A DNA stretch of 64,000 nt, taken from contig AP026542.1 in the NCBI GenBank assembly GCA_026075535.2, positions 2,542,001-2,606,000 on the forward strand. The letters are read 5' to 3'. Shown one piece after another: positions 30,741-43,888 of the stretch. Every line of letters begins with the position of its first letter. Positions within the stretch are counted from its first letter, which is position 1. The translations under genes were made by a program, and so were the position numbers. The notes beneath the pieces were generated by a model. The model saw nothing but the letters and a program-made list of their open reading frames with translations. It had not been told where the DNA came from and did no database searches. This stretch comes from Tricholoma matsutake (Eukaryota; Basidiomycota; Agaricomycetes; Agaricales; Tricholomataceae).

Positions 30741-33650
30741 CTACAGGCCAACCTTCAGCAACTCTTGGCTTGCGTCGTCCAACCGCTCCAGTTTTTTCCT
30801 CAATTCTTCCCTAAGGCTCGAAACACGCGGGTTCTCTTGAGCCAACTCCTTGCAGATCCGAAGCCCATCGCGACCGTTGATACCCAGTCCAGTGTTCAGT
30901 ATCGATAAGATATTCCGCGTGATACCACGTACAAGCTCGTGGTCAATCGCGAGAGGAATGTTGTCCGCAAACCGTTTGTAAGCAACTGGCGAGCGCAGTG
31001 ATTCAGAATGATTCTGAGTAAAAAATTGAAAAGTACCTTGGAAATAAGCACGTACATCCGCCATAATTACCAATGCGGGCTCCATGCCGTCGGGTGGAAT
31101 GAGTTTGGACAGGTCTTCTGGCCTCACACCGTGAATACCGATCTCTACTAGACCTGCCAGCACCTTCGCGATACCTGTTGGCGCCGAAGGCTCAGAATAA
31201 CTCGTCCTGTTAGAGCCACGAAACACGCCACTGGGAGCTGGGGGGGAATACGTTTGAATCGCAGACATCAATGTCGCGTTCCGGTCCTTCTCACGCGCTC
31301 CCTTGTAGTATGCGAGGAACTTGGCTTTGTAATCGGCGAGGTAATGAGTATTGAGTGAAAACGGCCGATCCTCGAGTGCTAGTATCCAGGTAACACGTTC
31401 TTGCGTGCTATTCATGCATCTCTTGATATGGTCTTGAAGCAGGACTCTGTAGTTATCGATAAGTGATTGGCCGAGTACAGCAATATTGCACCGACTTTAC
31501 GCGCTGCTCTAGTCCTCCCTGACCAAAAGAGCCGAAATGCGCGGTAACGAGCCTTTTGACATATTCCACCAAGATGCTAAAGACGGTATTGCAAAGCACT
31601 TGCATAGGAGTATTCCACTGCTCGATGATGGCTTTGATGAGGGTTTCTTGCACGACGAACGGGTAGCTGCCCGGGAGTTCTCGTGTACGGGATCTGACGA
31701 GTGAGGGGTAAGTCAAGTTCAACGTAATTGGAAAATGACGTGGGCTAACTGATGGGCACGCTCGAAGACTTCGTCAATGCAGATGAGGTTGGCCCTGCCA
31801 TTTCGCTCAGGTATGGGTGATAGGCGGCCACCTTCGTCGTCGCTGCTCTCATAAGATCCCTCTTCCTCCTCTTCCCCTCCCTCTTCATCCCTCAAAAAAT
31901 CAGGCTTCTCCAATTTCTTTTCCCGTGAAAATCGCTTCTCAAACGGTAGGAACTCAGGAGCTGTTCCTCGTATTGCCGACCTAAATATTCCTTGGACGGG
32001 CCGAATAATCTGAAGAAGCCCGTCTTTCTCTGGCACGCCTTCGACGTGCTTGACAAGGTCTGTGACAAAGCTATGTAAGAGGTTGGAGATTTCATTCTGT
32101 GGGTCCTTGGAGGGTTCGTTTGGAAGCGTTTGCAGAGCAAGCCGAGTAACAAGGGTGGATCTCTCGAGTTCGTCTTGGATTTCGGGAAGGCTGTACTGTA
32201 TGATGAGATTCTCTTAGCCGTTCTAGGACAGATAGCCGACCCACCGTTTCGAAATCAGGTCGGATAAAATGGAGCTTAACCTTTCCACAAGGTTTCCTGT
32301 CCTAAGGTACTTCTGATAGATCGCCTCCAATTCGTTCCATGGCTGCTTTGTCGAGAAGAAGTTATCTTCACGTCTCCGAGCCTCTGTCCATGTAATCCCC
32401 TCTTTGAGGTCCGCCGGTCCCGGTTGCCTGACACAGTACCAGTTGTTCTCGAGATGTTCCTTCTCGTTTCGTATAAGAGAGAGCCAAGTGGCCTCGTCGC
32501 CAACGGGTATCCGGTCCGGTTTAGTAAGAACACCTATATTGCGACCAGAAAAACATCAGTCCATCATTACTGATCAACCTATCAACCATACTCACCAATT
32601 GTGCGCTTGCCATGCGGATCATATTCCTTGGCGAGTTCGTGTGCCCCCTGATTCTGGAAGTCGGCTTGAGGGGAGTTATGTCGGTAAGGAGCACAAGCTG
32701 AGAACGAAGCAACATGCTTACTTTCACAAGTGACAGTCAGGAGGATTATGCAGCTCGGTTTCTTGATGTATGTCACTACGAAGCTTCTGATAAGATCGAT
32801 ATCGCTTTTATTGCCATGTGTTCCGACGGTGGCGATTAGTCCTATACGTTCACAATGTTATCAAGGGCATAGAAGCGACGGAACTCCGTCAGGAATACCG
32901 CACCAGGAAGGTCACAAAACGAAAGGTCTGCGACATCAGGACCGCTAATCTCCAGCGTCACGCAATCCTTTGAAAAACTTGACTCTGTAGGGTCAAGTTC
33001 CCAGTCCTCGACGGTGAGATAGTACTTGGCATCCTTGTTTGGATTCAAAATGGCAAGTTGCGCACGCCGGATACGATCTTCGACCTCGGACTTTGCGTGC
33101 TCGTAAATGGGTTTGCCGAAATATTCAGAGTGCAGTTGACCGTTTGGGAGAGTTCGACGGAGCTTTACAACACATTTCCATGGATCTTTGGAGCGGGAGA
33201 GACGACATTCTGTCGGGCATCTAGTATGTGGCGGAGAAGATTGGGCGATGTCAATTCGGAGAGTGGCTTGATGGCTCACCGAGTACAAGTACCACTGGCA
33301 CGTGGGAGGGTTATGCCGGAAATGGATTCAATAAGAGAGGATTTCCCCGCGGATTGGGAACCGATAACAGCGATTTGCGGGAGGTCGATATCGACCTGGA
33401 CACTGTAATAGACGAACTTTTATATAAGGAATCAAAAAGGTTCAAGTACGTACCCCGTGCTATGCAAACGATTCACGAGATCTAGCATTCGCCGTCTTCC
33501 ATCGGACAAGTGTGGGTTTGACAAACCAACAGCTGAACCTGTGTTGAATGAGTCGCTCGAGCCGCCTCCGCCAGGGAGGTCCTCAAGCGAGGATGGGGGT
33601 GACATGGGAGAAAGGTTTTCGGTTTCAATTTCAGATGAGATCGAGCTCAT
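30741..33650 (-). CDS. dynamin-family GTPase (fungal Mx/Vps1-like)
   Basis: A large GTPase that would oligomerise on membranes for fission or trafficking. About ten exons can be followed. Exon 1 (33650-33454) gives an acidic, Ser-rich start ([20 protein letters not shown]). Exon 2 (33402-33280) has the P-loop [16 protein letters not shown]. Exon 3 (33220-32904) has the G3 motif DLSFCDLPG. Exons 4 and 5 give [13 protein letters not shown] and [14 protein letters not shown]. Exon 6 (32533-32245) opens with the G4 motif GVLTKPDR. The middle/stalk region follows with an acidic insert ([20 protein letters not shown]). A C-terminal GED-like helix ([20 protein letters not shown]) ends at 30741. The estimated length of about 770 residues fits Mx-like dynamins; no PH domain is seen. 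One splice donor near 31495 is unusual (GTCGGT). Intact by eye. Confidence 0.85.
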
Positions 33651-34721
33651 TTCAATGGTTAGTTAGGTGCAGAAGGGTTGACACTAAATATTACGCAGCA
33701 CACATGCTTTATACGAGGAAGAGGCGTTTGATACTGTGGATCCTCCTTGATGCAGCATGGTGTTATACAACATGTTCTGCAGCGTGTCTCGGGAACTATA
33801 CGAAAGGAGATAGAGTATTTCTGTTGCTTTTTCAATTGTGGGTGCCGCAGCCCGCCTTGCATCACAGAGGATCGAGTCAGACAGAGTTAAGCGCTCGGTA
33901 TAAAGAAAGGGAAATGCAGAACGAAGCATGACGCCGAGCTGTCGTGGACCGAAATTTTTTCAATGGTCGAGATGGACAAGCGTCCTACGAATTTAAGTTA
34001 CATCCTTGAAATAAGAGGGCACTCACAGGGTAATCGCGCGGAGGACTAGATGGAGGATCTAGGAACGAAGACGGCCGTCATGTCCAGCGGTTTGATCGTA
34101 GTTGCCATTTCCTTATACACTGGACCCACATGAATTGAATCACCGTTAATTTCCAATCTTTTCAAACTGTAGTTTCCATGCATTCAGATATTTCGTCATG
34201 TCAGGTGCGAGGGAGATCTGTAGCACAGAAGCAAGATCTCCGACACCAGGCTTCCAGCGCAGTTGCTTAAGGGTTTTGTGCGCTGCCACCACGTAATATG
34301 ATAAAAAAGGACATCTCGCTGCCTAGCGTTCAAGTCGCCGTCAAGCTGTGATTTGACTCGGAAAGAAGTTGACCTAGGCTCTCATTAAGAGCCACATGTT
34401 TCGGCCTTTCTGTTTCTCGGACATAGCTCTGGGGTTATTTGCTGCAGAACTAAACTTCCTGATGTTTGATGAATGATTAATGAATGACCATAGAAACGAC
34501 GACAAGTAGGAGAGTTTACGACGACGCAAGGCGCGCTGATCCTGTGTTTGTTATAGTTTGGCGGTTTAGTTTCTCTTCCTCGCAATACCAGTTGAATACC
34601 TTTTGGTGGCCGCGACGACCGCGACGGTGCTTCCTGATTTCAAAGTGGAAACCGCATTGGGAACCTTGCACTGTGGACTGAACCTATCAGATTTTCTCAA
34701 TCTCCTAGCCAACGTGGAACA
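33651..34721. promoter_or_regulatory. divergent intergenic region with a broken minus-strand frame
   Basis: It lies between the starts of the dynamin (-) and UTP20 (+) genes, so it should hold both promoters. On the minus strand near 34300-34060 there are two overlapping protein-like pieces (TLKQLRWKPGVGDLASVLQI and INGDSIHVGPVYKEMATTIK), offset by one frame and ended by stops. They look like a decayed exon of a gene I cannot name. Confidence 0.4.
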
Positions 34722-37700
34722 ATGGATGACAACATCCAGCAGGATATACCTCGCGTCAAACGGTTCAAAGTTCGTAGATATCGCGATATATAGTAGAAGC
34801 TGGAACTGATAATGTTATTTAGCACCAATCGTACAACCAGAGTTTGAAGCAAGTCCATCTTCCAGCTGCCCACAATCAGAAGCAGCTCGACGATGAGATC
34901 GGGGTATGTAGAAGGTTGTACATCTTACGGGGTTTTCTACTAACTCTTTTGTCCTAGGACAATGAATCTCATTTCCATGAAACGCTAGATCACTGGAGAC
35001 AGCTCAATCTCGCACCGAGTTTTATACGGTTCGCGAACAAGGCTGATCCTTTATCAGCTTCCATGCCACTGCTGCTCCACAACTGGAAGGAGATTGCTGA
35101 TCTGTGGATAGAAACATTTGAAGTGTCTGACGATGAGGGCCTTCGACCTTTGCTAGAGTGCGTTTACTTTTTCTCGCCCGCATGTCAACTGAGAATTTTA
35201 TCCTGTATTAGTCTGCTCCAGAAATTGGTGCACGACCTCCGAACAACCCTTTCGCCCATTTGTACGAACATCGTCAACCGTCTACTTAAGCTGTTGCCCC
35301 GGTCTATCAATGCTGCAGCACTTACTGCCCTTCTGGAGACGTTTTCGACTCTATTCAAGTTCCTTCTCGTGCCATCCATACATTCAGAACTCCTCGAAGA
35401 AACATGGGATGCCGTGCGTCTCATTCTGCCAAAATGTCTGCCAGAAGTTCAACGAGCAATGTCGGAGGTCTGGGGGTCAGTTTTGCGGAGGCTGAAGACG
35501 GTTCCACGGACGAAGGCCGTGACCATGCTGGCAAAGAACTTGGAGGGCATCGAGGATGCCTCCGCTTGGGTCATTGTATTCGCCTGCAAGGTAGGTTGAC
35601 GTCTTCAATCTTTTTTTTTTTGCTCTTTAGTCACCTCTTCCCATTAGTCCGTATCGCAAACATTACACACCGCCACCACGTCCATTTTTGCGCCGCTATT
35701 GGCGTATCATATGACAAGCGAGACTCCTGAGCTCACCTACACGCTCATCCGCCGAGTGTTGACTGCACTAATCCATCATGTCAAGAAAGCCGACCAATTT
35801 ACGCCACTTGCTGACCTCCTAGTTGGGCAGTTCGCCTCTCTCTCAAAATCGACACAAAGCACATCACCAGAACACATTGAAAGTCTTCGTCGGATGCTAG
35901 AAATAATTTCGGTGCCCACCGCAGTGCGGCAAGGTTCGCGTTTAGCCCGTAAGTCTCCCTCTTCCGAGAACAAAAACTGGTATCAACTCCAAATCCTGCC
36001 CTCCAGAATCCCATCTGAGTGCATTATTTGCCGAAATAAACAACCTCCCCATCGTCCCTGCCTTGCATCCTGCCCTTCTCAAATTTGCGAGCCCAATCTT
36101 CACTGCGTCCGAAATGCCACTTTGGGCTGGCCCAGGGCTCAAATTCCTCCAACGCGCATGGGGAGTTCATACTGACACCCGGGACGATAGTACCAGTCTG
36201 GCATTCGCTCTAAAGGTGCATGGGTGCCTTGCTGAGCTGGGATGGGGCGGGTGGAAGCTCGTTGGACTGCCGTTGGTGTTAAAGATGTGCGTGGTACCGA
36301 GGGTGCTGGAGGAGGAGCCAAGGGCCGTGTTGGGACTGCTGGCAGCGCTGAGGAGGGGGAAGAAGTTGAGTGCGGGGGATACGGATTTGGTGTGGAGGAC
36401 GAAGGTGGAGAAGTGGGCCCTTGGGAGGTTGGAGGCCTGGGCAGTGAATAAGAATAAGGACGGAGATGGGAGTGAAGGCGAGAAGGTCAGCCTATTTCCT
36501 TTATGTCGTTTTTTTGCCGTGGTCTCCTCATGATTTTTTCAAAGGTAACGGAATTGAATGATATACTTACTCTTTCCAGTTTGTTCTCTGGAGCCGTGTC
36601 TCCGATTGTAGTGGGTATTGTGGAAAGAATGATTGTAAAGCCTGGAGTTGTGGAAGAGAATTATAAAGACACCGTACAGAGTTCGGCGTGGGCTTTGGGC
36701 ATCTGTATGCAAACGCTGGCGAAGCGGGATGTAACAGAATGGTGTCAGAAAGTCGACTTGGCCTCTTGGACCAGGAATTCTCTAAGTAATTGGGGTTGGT
36801 CTCACGATGTACTGGCAGGATTACACTCGCTTTCTCAAACGAGGTCCGTAGATCCATCATGTTGTCCCGCCAGATTCTCCGCTAACTTCATAAATGAAAC
36901 AGCAATTCGGAAACAGGGGGGATTCCTTTGGAGGAAATATACCCCTCCTTGCAAAAGTCGTTGCTATCCCACTCGCGCCCTCTCCGATTAAATACATTGC
37001 GTCTTCTCATATCCAATCTCATCAATGTGCCAGCTGGACAACGAGATGTAATCAAACGGTGTTTGCAAGGCGAAGAAGTGTCACTGGACGTGCAGGGTGT
37101 CCGCGAGCGTGTTCTGCGCATAGGGAGAGTTGGACAAGTGCTCCAGGATGGTGACGAAATGGGTGCGGGTCTTTGTGCTCGATGGTTGATAGGTCAGTAC
37201 GACGTATTTTTCTCTTCAAATTCTGAAGTTCACGCTTTTGAAATTATAGCACAGCTTAAAGTGAACTTGAGACCTCTGTGGTCACCTGCTGCTGGTGCTT
37301 TGGCGTCTCTTTCACAGCGGTTTGGGGATGTCGTGTGGGGGTTGCTGTTTGATGAATTGCGGATGATTGGCCAGGGGCAGCAGCACGAAGTCGTGCCACA
37401 GTGGCTGGAGAGTGCGCAGGAGACAGATGGTAGCATGGACGATCCGTGGGAGGAGGAAAAGTCTTGGAGAGATCCAAGTGCGCATAATATTCGGAGCGCG
37501 GTTGTCAGGTGGATGGACAACAGCCATGCACAGATTGATTTGGCGAAGGTGAAGCCAGCGCCTATAATCACGCTTTTAGAATATTTCTGACATTCACGAC
37601 ATAGGCTCAGGGCACGCGGGATCGCCTTGATGTGCTCTCGTATGAATTCCAGCTGCTATTGACGCTAGGCGAATGTCCCTCGCTTGCGGAGAGGCACAAC

Positions 37701-40700
37701 CGCGAGCTTGTCCCGTACTTCCTATCCCTCGCTGGTCCCAATGCCCCATCCAAACTTCCAAAGCAGAAACTAAACGCCTGGCTCGTTCTCTTCGCCAAAT
37801 TCACCAATCCCAAAGCCCTGCACTCGACAGAAGCACTTCGTGCACTTTACACCTCCCTCCTCTCGCATCACGACCGCGCACTGCAAAAGGCCGCGCTGAA
37901 CTGCCTCCTCTCGTACAAGTCTCCGCATCTCACGTCACATGAGGAGAAGATCCGGATCCTGGTTGATGAGACGAGATGGCGCGATGAACTTTCGAGTCTC
38001 GATTTCGATCTTATTGAATCCCAAGATCGAGAGGAAGTAGTTGATGTTGTCGTGCGCCTGTTATTTGGTTTGATGTTGGAGAAGAAGGGGCGTTCCAGGG
38101 GTGCGGATCGCCGAGCGGCTGTGCTTGGTGCATTGGGAAGGTGTACAGACGAGGAATTAGGTCTACTTGTAGACCTGATGTTATACCCTCTGGGCTCGAC
38201 CTCGGCTGCACGCAGAGAGGGACCATTTGCTGTGGTTGTTGTCGATTCAATGGTTTCGGAGAAGCAGCAGACCGGGTTCTTGACACTCCTAGGTGATGTG
38301 TTGAGGAATTTGGGTCCCAGACTAGTAAAGTATTGGCCTGCACTGTTGGGTGCTACGATCGATTTGGTGTCGAATTCTCAAAAAAGGATAGAGTATTCGT
38401 TGGTTCATGAGGAGGAAGCTGGGGGAGGAGAAGATGCGGAAGATGCTGGGGAAGATGTGGATGAACCTACCTCGACATCATCCAAGATCCATCGGTCGAT
38501 ACGTCAACTTGGGCTGAAACGATTTGCGGACTTCTTTCGGTGCCCAGTATCGTTTGACTTTTCACCGTATGTGGCAACAGCGTTTTCTGCCTTCATCTCC
38601 CCCCGGCTTTCGGCTCTGGACAAGGAGAACACGCAAGCTCCATCTGCCCTTCTGGAGCTCTTCTACACCTGGAGTATTGAGGAGAGATATGCGGCACTCC
38701 TGGTGGAGCATGATTCACGAGTACTCCCCAAGATTTACGATTGTCTGATTGCGCCGAGCGTTAAACCTGCTGTGGTCTCCAGGGTATTTGATGTCGTCGA
38801 CTGCCTCTTGGCTGCTTCTTCCGGTAATCAAGTCGTATGCGAGACTGTTGTCAAACCCCACGTTTCTCTTCTGCTCTCCAATCTTGCAGTTTTGGTCGAG
38901 CGCACTAAGGGTGTTTCGGCTGTTGCGACACCGTTGGCACAGCGCCAAATTAACATATTATCGGAAATTGCTCAGTACTCTACCGATGCATCACAGGCGT
39001 CCACATTGCTTGGCCTTTTTGCGCCGCTGCTACGAAAGCCTCCCAAACTTGTACCGGAGAAGGTCAAGGTTGATCTGCTAAACATCATAGGCAATCTTAT
39101 GCCGTTGATTCCTGGATTGTCCGATCGTAGTTCGGATGTTTACCAGATGACGTACCGACTGTTATCACAATTGTTTCAATCTCTCCGTTCTCGCTCCGCG
39201 CGACTCAGTCTCATGTCTGCGTTCCAACGGTTTTCAACCATCGATATGTCGTTGCAGGGATTATCTACGTTGTTGACATCATTGGATGCTTATTCCTCAA
39301 AGCGTATGGATGAGCCGGACTTCGATACACGGCTATCTGGTTTTGCATCGCTGAACGAGATGTTATACAGAACTCTGTCGTGCGAAGACTGGCTTCCTGT
39401 GCTATACGATATGCTGCATTTCATCCAGGATCCCGTGGAGTTGGCGATCAGAAATAATGCCTCGTTTGCTATGAGGCATTTCATCGATACGGTCTCCTCT
39501 CTACCCACACCAGACCTTGACTTGACTTTCCTCCGAGTCCTCTTTCCCGGCCTCAAGAATGGGCTGCGGACTCAAAACGAGTTGGTGCGTGCCGAGGTTC
39601 TCGGTGTTATAGCATATGCCGTCAGCAGATGTGATCATATCAACACCTTGCACGAAATGAAAATCTTGCTCGCAGGCGGTGATGAGGAGGCCAACTTTTT
39701 CAACAACATCCTCCATATCCAGATTCACAGACGATCCAGGGCTCTTCGCCGTCTCGCCGATTTCTGTGACGACGGCCAGTTGCGCAGCACTACGCTTGCT
39801 GAGATTTTCGTTCCATTGGTTGGCAATTACATCACCTCTACGTCGTCCGTTGACCACCATCTCGTGAACGATGCCATCCTGACAACAGGACGCATGGCGA
39901 AGCATCTTGCATGGGGTGGGTACTACGCTTTGGTGCAGAAGTACTTGAAACTGTCCAGGGCTAAGGATGCTTCGGAGCGCGTCTACATTCGAACTCTCGT
40001 GGCCGTCCTAGATAATTTTCATTTTCCGATGGAGGACGTTGTCCTTGAGGTGGAGGTTGCTCAGGAAAACGATGATGATGCCGAAGAGGATGTACACGTG
40101 AATACGGCTGAGGATCATTCAGCTCAAGAAGTCTTGCCTCCGTTTTCGAGACAGACTCCGCGGATCGTGGATGCCGTCAACCAACGACTCTTGCCCAGTC
40201 TATTGGCCCATCTGGAAAAGCACGATGCAACTACGGATGATAACACTCGGATTCCGATATCTCTCGGTATCGTCACTGTTGTGAAACACCTACCCCCGGC
40301 GACACGCGAGCCCCAGATTGCGCGACTTCTTACCGTTCTCTGTCAAATACTTCGTAGCAGATCGCAAGAGACCCGGGACTTGACACGGGATACGCTCAAT
40401 CGTATAGCTGTATCCCTGGGACCTACATATCTCCCGATGATCATTCGGGAGTCGCGAGGAGCGCTGTTACGTGGCCCTCAGCTCCATGTGCTAGCATCCG
40501 TCGTTCACGCTTTACTGGTTCACGTCACGAACGGTGATCACGCAGAGTCTTTTGACACTCTCGATGGCTGTGTAAATGACGTAACACACGTCTCCGCAGA
40601 GGTTGTCTTTGGAGAATCAGGGAAAGACGTTCAACATGAAGACTTCAAAACGAAGATGCGAGAAGTTCGGTCCTCACCTTCGAAAGGACTTGATTCATTC

Positions 40701-43238
40701 GCAATAGTCGCGAGGTATATAACACCGCCCAAGATTAGCAGCTTGCTTTTGCCGTTGCGTTCCATTATGCAGGAAACAGAGTCTGTGAAGGTCATCCTAC
40801 TTGTTGAGGAAGTGCTGAAGCGGATATCGACTGGACTTAACAGCAACAAGCACCTTATTCCGACGGAGCTTCTAGTGCTTTGTAATACGTTGATCAGCCA
40901 AGATGCCAAGTTCCTCAAGCAAGCACCTCCACAACGCAAATCTAGTGCCAAGGGTGACGCCATTGTACAAATGAAGCGTCAGGAAGTGGTGGAAATGGAT
41001 CACTACGCCAACAACTCGTTCAGGTAAGATCATCGTGGAAGAATCTGGATCTACATTCTCATATGCGTTTAGATTCGTCGTCTTCGGTCTAGAGTTGTTC
41101 AATACGGCACTGCGACGAAATCGGTTTGATTTCCACGATGGGGCCATCATCTCACGACTAGATGCGATGATCGCCGTCGTGGGGAATACACTCTATTCGA
41201 CGAGCGCCCCAGTTCTAATCCTTGGCATGAAAGTTGCTGCTGGACTTATCAGTTGTCCTCTAAAATCCCTTGACAAATCAACTCCGGTTTTTGTGCGAAA
41301 AATCATCGACATCATCAAACAGGCTGGAAACACCGAATCGGAAGTTGTTCAGGTCGCCTTGAAATCACTGGCCATCATCCTACGGGATAGTTCGTCGGTC
41401 GACGTGAAGGAGAAAGACCTGGTGTATTTGCTGGAGCTCTTGTCTCCTGATCTCGAGGATCCGTCACGTCAGGGCGCTGTTTTTTCCATGCTTCGAGCCA
41501 TCGTCGCAAGGAAGTTCGTCGTGCCTGAGATTTACGACATCATGGACAAGGTCTCCGGGATTATGGTCACTAGCCAGTCGCCTCAAGTCCAAGAGCTCTC
41601 TCGGGGGGTGCTTCTGCAGTTCCTCCTTGATTATCCCCAAGGAAAAGGCCGATTTCGCAATCAGATGACATTCTTTGCCAAGAATCTTTCCTATGTATAT
41701 GAAAGCGGACGGAAATCTGTCATGGAGTTGTTAAGCGCCATCATCTCCAAATTCCAAGTTGACCCGATTCTCGAATACGCCGATCTGATGTTCGTTGCTC
41801 TTGTCATGGTAGTCGCCAACGATGATTCAGCCAAGTGTCGGGAAATGGCATCCCTTCTCATCAAGAGCCTTTTCACTCGACTCGATGATGAACGTCGAAG
41901 AGTCATTCTGTCCCATCTTCATTCATGGGCCTCCCAGAAGTCTCAAACGCAGCTCCAACGTGTGTCATCACAAGTCTACGGCTTCGTTGTCGATGTGTTG
42001 GGGACTGATTCTCTTACCTACATCCCAACTATCCTGGAGGATCTTGATGCGGCTCTTCAACGAAGTGCACAGGCGTCAATGACAATCGAAGGAGAAGATT
42101 CTAGCGATGTTTCTATGCAAATTGACTTAGAGTGGCAGACACCATACTACGTGTTGACTGTTCTCTGCAAGATCTTGCGCGTCTTTCCTGATTTTGCCAA
42201 CCCTGGAGGTCGAGTGGCATGGAACCTTGTCGTTGCACATCTCTTGTTCCCACACGCATGGGTTCGTACGGCATCCTGTCGTCTCCTTGGTCTGCTGTTT
42301 GCCACGGCTACTGTGCAGCCGCCTGGAACTGGTCTTGCAGATGACAACCCACTGTCGCTACATGGCATGCGGGATGTTGCACTAAAGTTGTGTACACAGT
42401 TGAAGAGCGAGCACTTGGACGAAGCTCTCAGTTTGCAGGTCGTGAAAAATTTGTTTTATATCGGCAAATGCTTCTATGCGATCCCAGTTGTAGACCGCCT
42501 TCTCGAAGATGACGACAAGTTTGATGAGACTAACGAGGATACAGAGCAAGTTTCAACGAAAATGAATCCGCTGCCGTGGGTGTTCTCCAAATTATCCTAC
42601 CAAATCAAGTCTGCCCATATTGAAAGGCGAAATCGGAGTACCAGCGCTGTATGTCATCCGTTCATTGATAATGATGTTGCTATAACCAGCTCTTAGATCA
42701 ACTGGATCCAACAACCGCTAGCTGCAATTCGATGGTTCGCCGCAATGGCATCACACATGGAGCCTACAAGACTGGAGAAGTTCTTGATCCATATCCTGAC
42801 GCCCGTGTATCGGTTGAGAGAGGATGAAACGATTCGTGATTCGCAGATGGGTGAGTTTCCTATTTCCTTGTCCATATGTATTGTCTGATGATCAAGCATT
42901 GCTCTAACAGACGAGCTTAAGGTGCTGGCCACTGAGCTGCAAGACCTCGTGCAAAGCAAGGTTGGCACGACCAAATTCTCAACGACATACAACCAGATCC
43001 GGCAGAGTGCGCTTGGGATAAGAAGGGAGCGGAAAACAGCAAAAGTATTGCAGGTAATGACGAATCCGGAGGCTGCGGCGAAGCGGAAGCTTCAGCGGAA
43101 TAGTGTCAAGAGAGAGAGTAGGAAGCGGAAGGACCGCGAGTTTGCGTGAGTGTTCAGCTTCCATCTGAGGGGGCACAACTCATCCTGTTGTTTAATAGTG
43201 ATGGGAAAGGAAAATTGAAGAGACGACGACAGGAGTAG
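34722..43238 (+). CDS. UTP20: UTP20 / DRIM, SSU processome HEAT-repeat scaffold
   Basis: Utp20 is a nucleolar U3 snoRNP protein needed for 18S rRNA processing and 40S assembly. It starts MDDNIQQDIPRVKRFK at 34722. Early exons 34823-34903, 34958-35157 and 35212-35590 give SHFHETLDHWRQLNLAPSFI and PLLDLLQKLVHDLRTTLSPI, the conserved Utp20 N-terminus. The main exon up to 41023 carries HEAT helices and the hallmark QIHRRSRALRRLADFCDDGQ near 39720-39780. Exon 41075-42651 continues the repeats. The basic C-terminal tail (IRRERKTAKVLQVMTNPEAA, then KRESRKRKDREF) spans an intron at about 43147-43198 and stops at 43236-43238. The length of roughly 2500 residues matches the family. Small exons at 35648-37600 are joined by introns of 50-70 bp. 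No frameshift noticed. Confidence 0.9.
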
Positions 43239-43377
43239 CGTTCTCTGCGTGTTTTTGCCTTCTTTTGTTTCGTTTTCTGTCTGGAATTTCTATCATTGCT
43301 AACTCCGTCTGAAAAATGCAATGCCTTCTAGAGGTCGAATGGTATCTTGGTTAGTCTTCCGCAGTATCAATCTACTC
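43239..43377. other. 3' intergenic
   Basis: A T-rich stretch downstream of UTP20, with no gene. Confidence 0.4.
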
Positions 43378-43690
43378 ACACTTTCTTCAGAGGCTTGTCC
43401 TCGAACTCATGCATGTACGTGTGAGGTAGTCGCTCAAATCTGACGCTGACATTGGCACACATTTCAGTAACATCCATATTAGTTTCTCTGCCCTTCGCCC
43501 AATTGATCTGTATCCGATATCGGCTCGGAATCACGTTTCGGTTACTATCGTCAGCGATTAATCAGTGATGTGATGCAGATCTGATATATTGACTAGCTGA
43601 TGCAACTCAGGCGAATTCAAGTTAAGCATGAAATACATAAATGGAGACTCGTAGCAAGCGAGGGGCACTCCGCCCATGATGATCGATCAT
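43378..43690 (-). CDS. possible small two-exon gene of unknown function
   Basis: On the minus strand an exon-like segment reads MGGVPLACYESPFMYFMLNL (from about 43678), followed by an acceptor-like TAG at about 43553. A second segment contains NVIPSRYRIQINWAKGRETN and VSVRFERLPHTYMHEFEDKP, ending in a stop near 43378. The amino-acid composition is protein-like and the exon-intron signals are plausible, but I do not recognise a domain. It may have upstream exons that overlap the promoter of the aldo/keto reductase. Confidence 0.35.
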
Positions 43691-43888
43691 ACTTGCTAAA
43701 CGTCCGTAACGCGAATCACGAAGATCCAAAATGATCATCATGTACCTGATTACGTTTTTTGTTCTTCGTCAATCATGAGCTGAATAATCTTGCTACCGGC
43801 CCGCAGATATAAGCCATGCTTCAAGTCTGAGCTCGCAACTTAGAAGTAACATATCTCGCGCCAGATCACCCGCGACCCAACTATAGCT

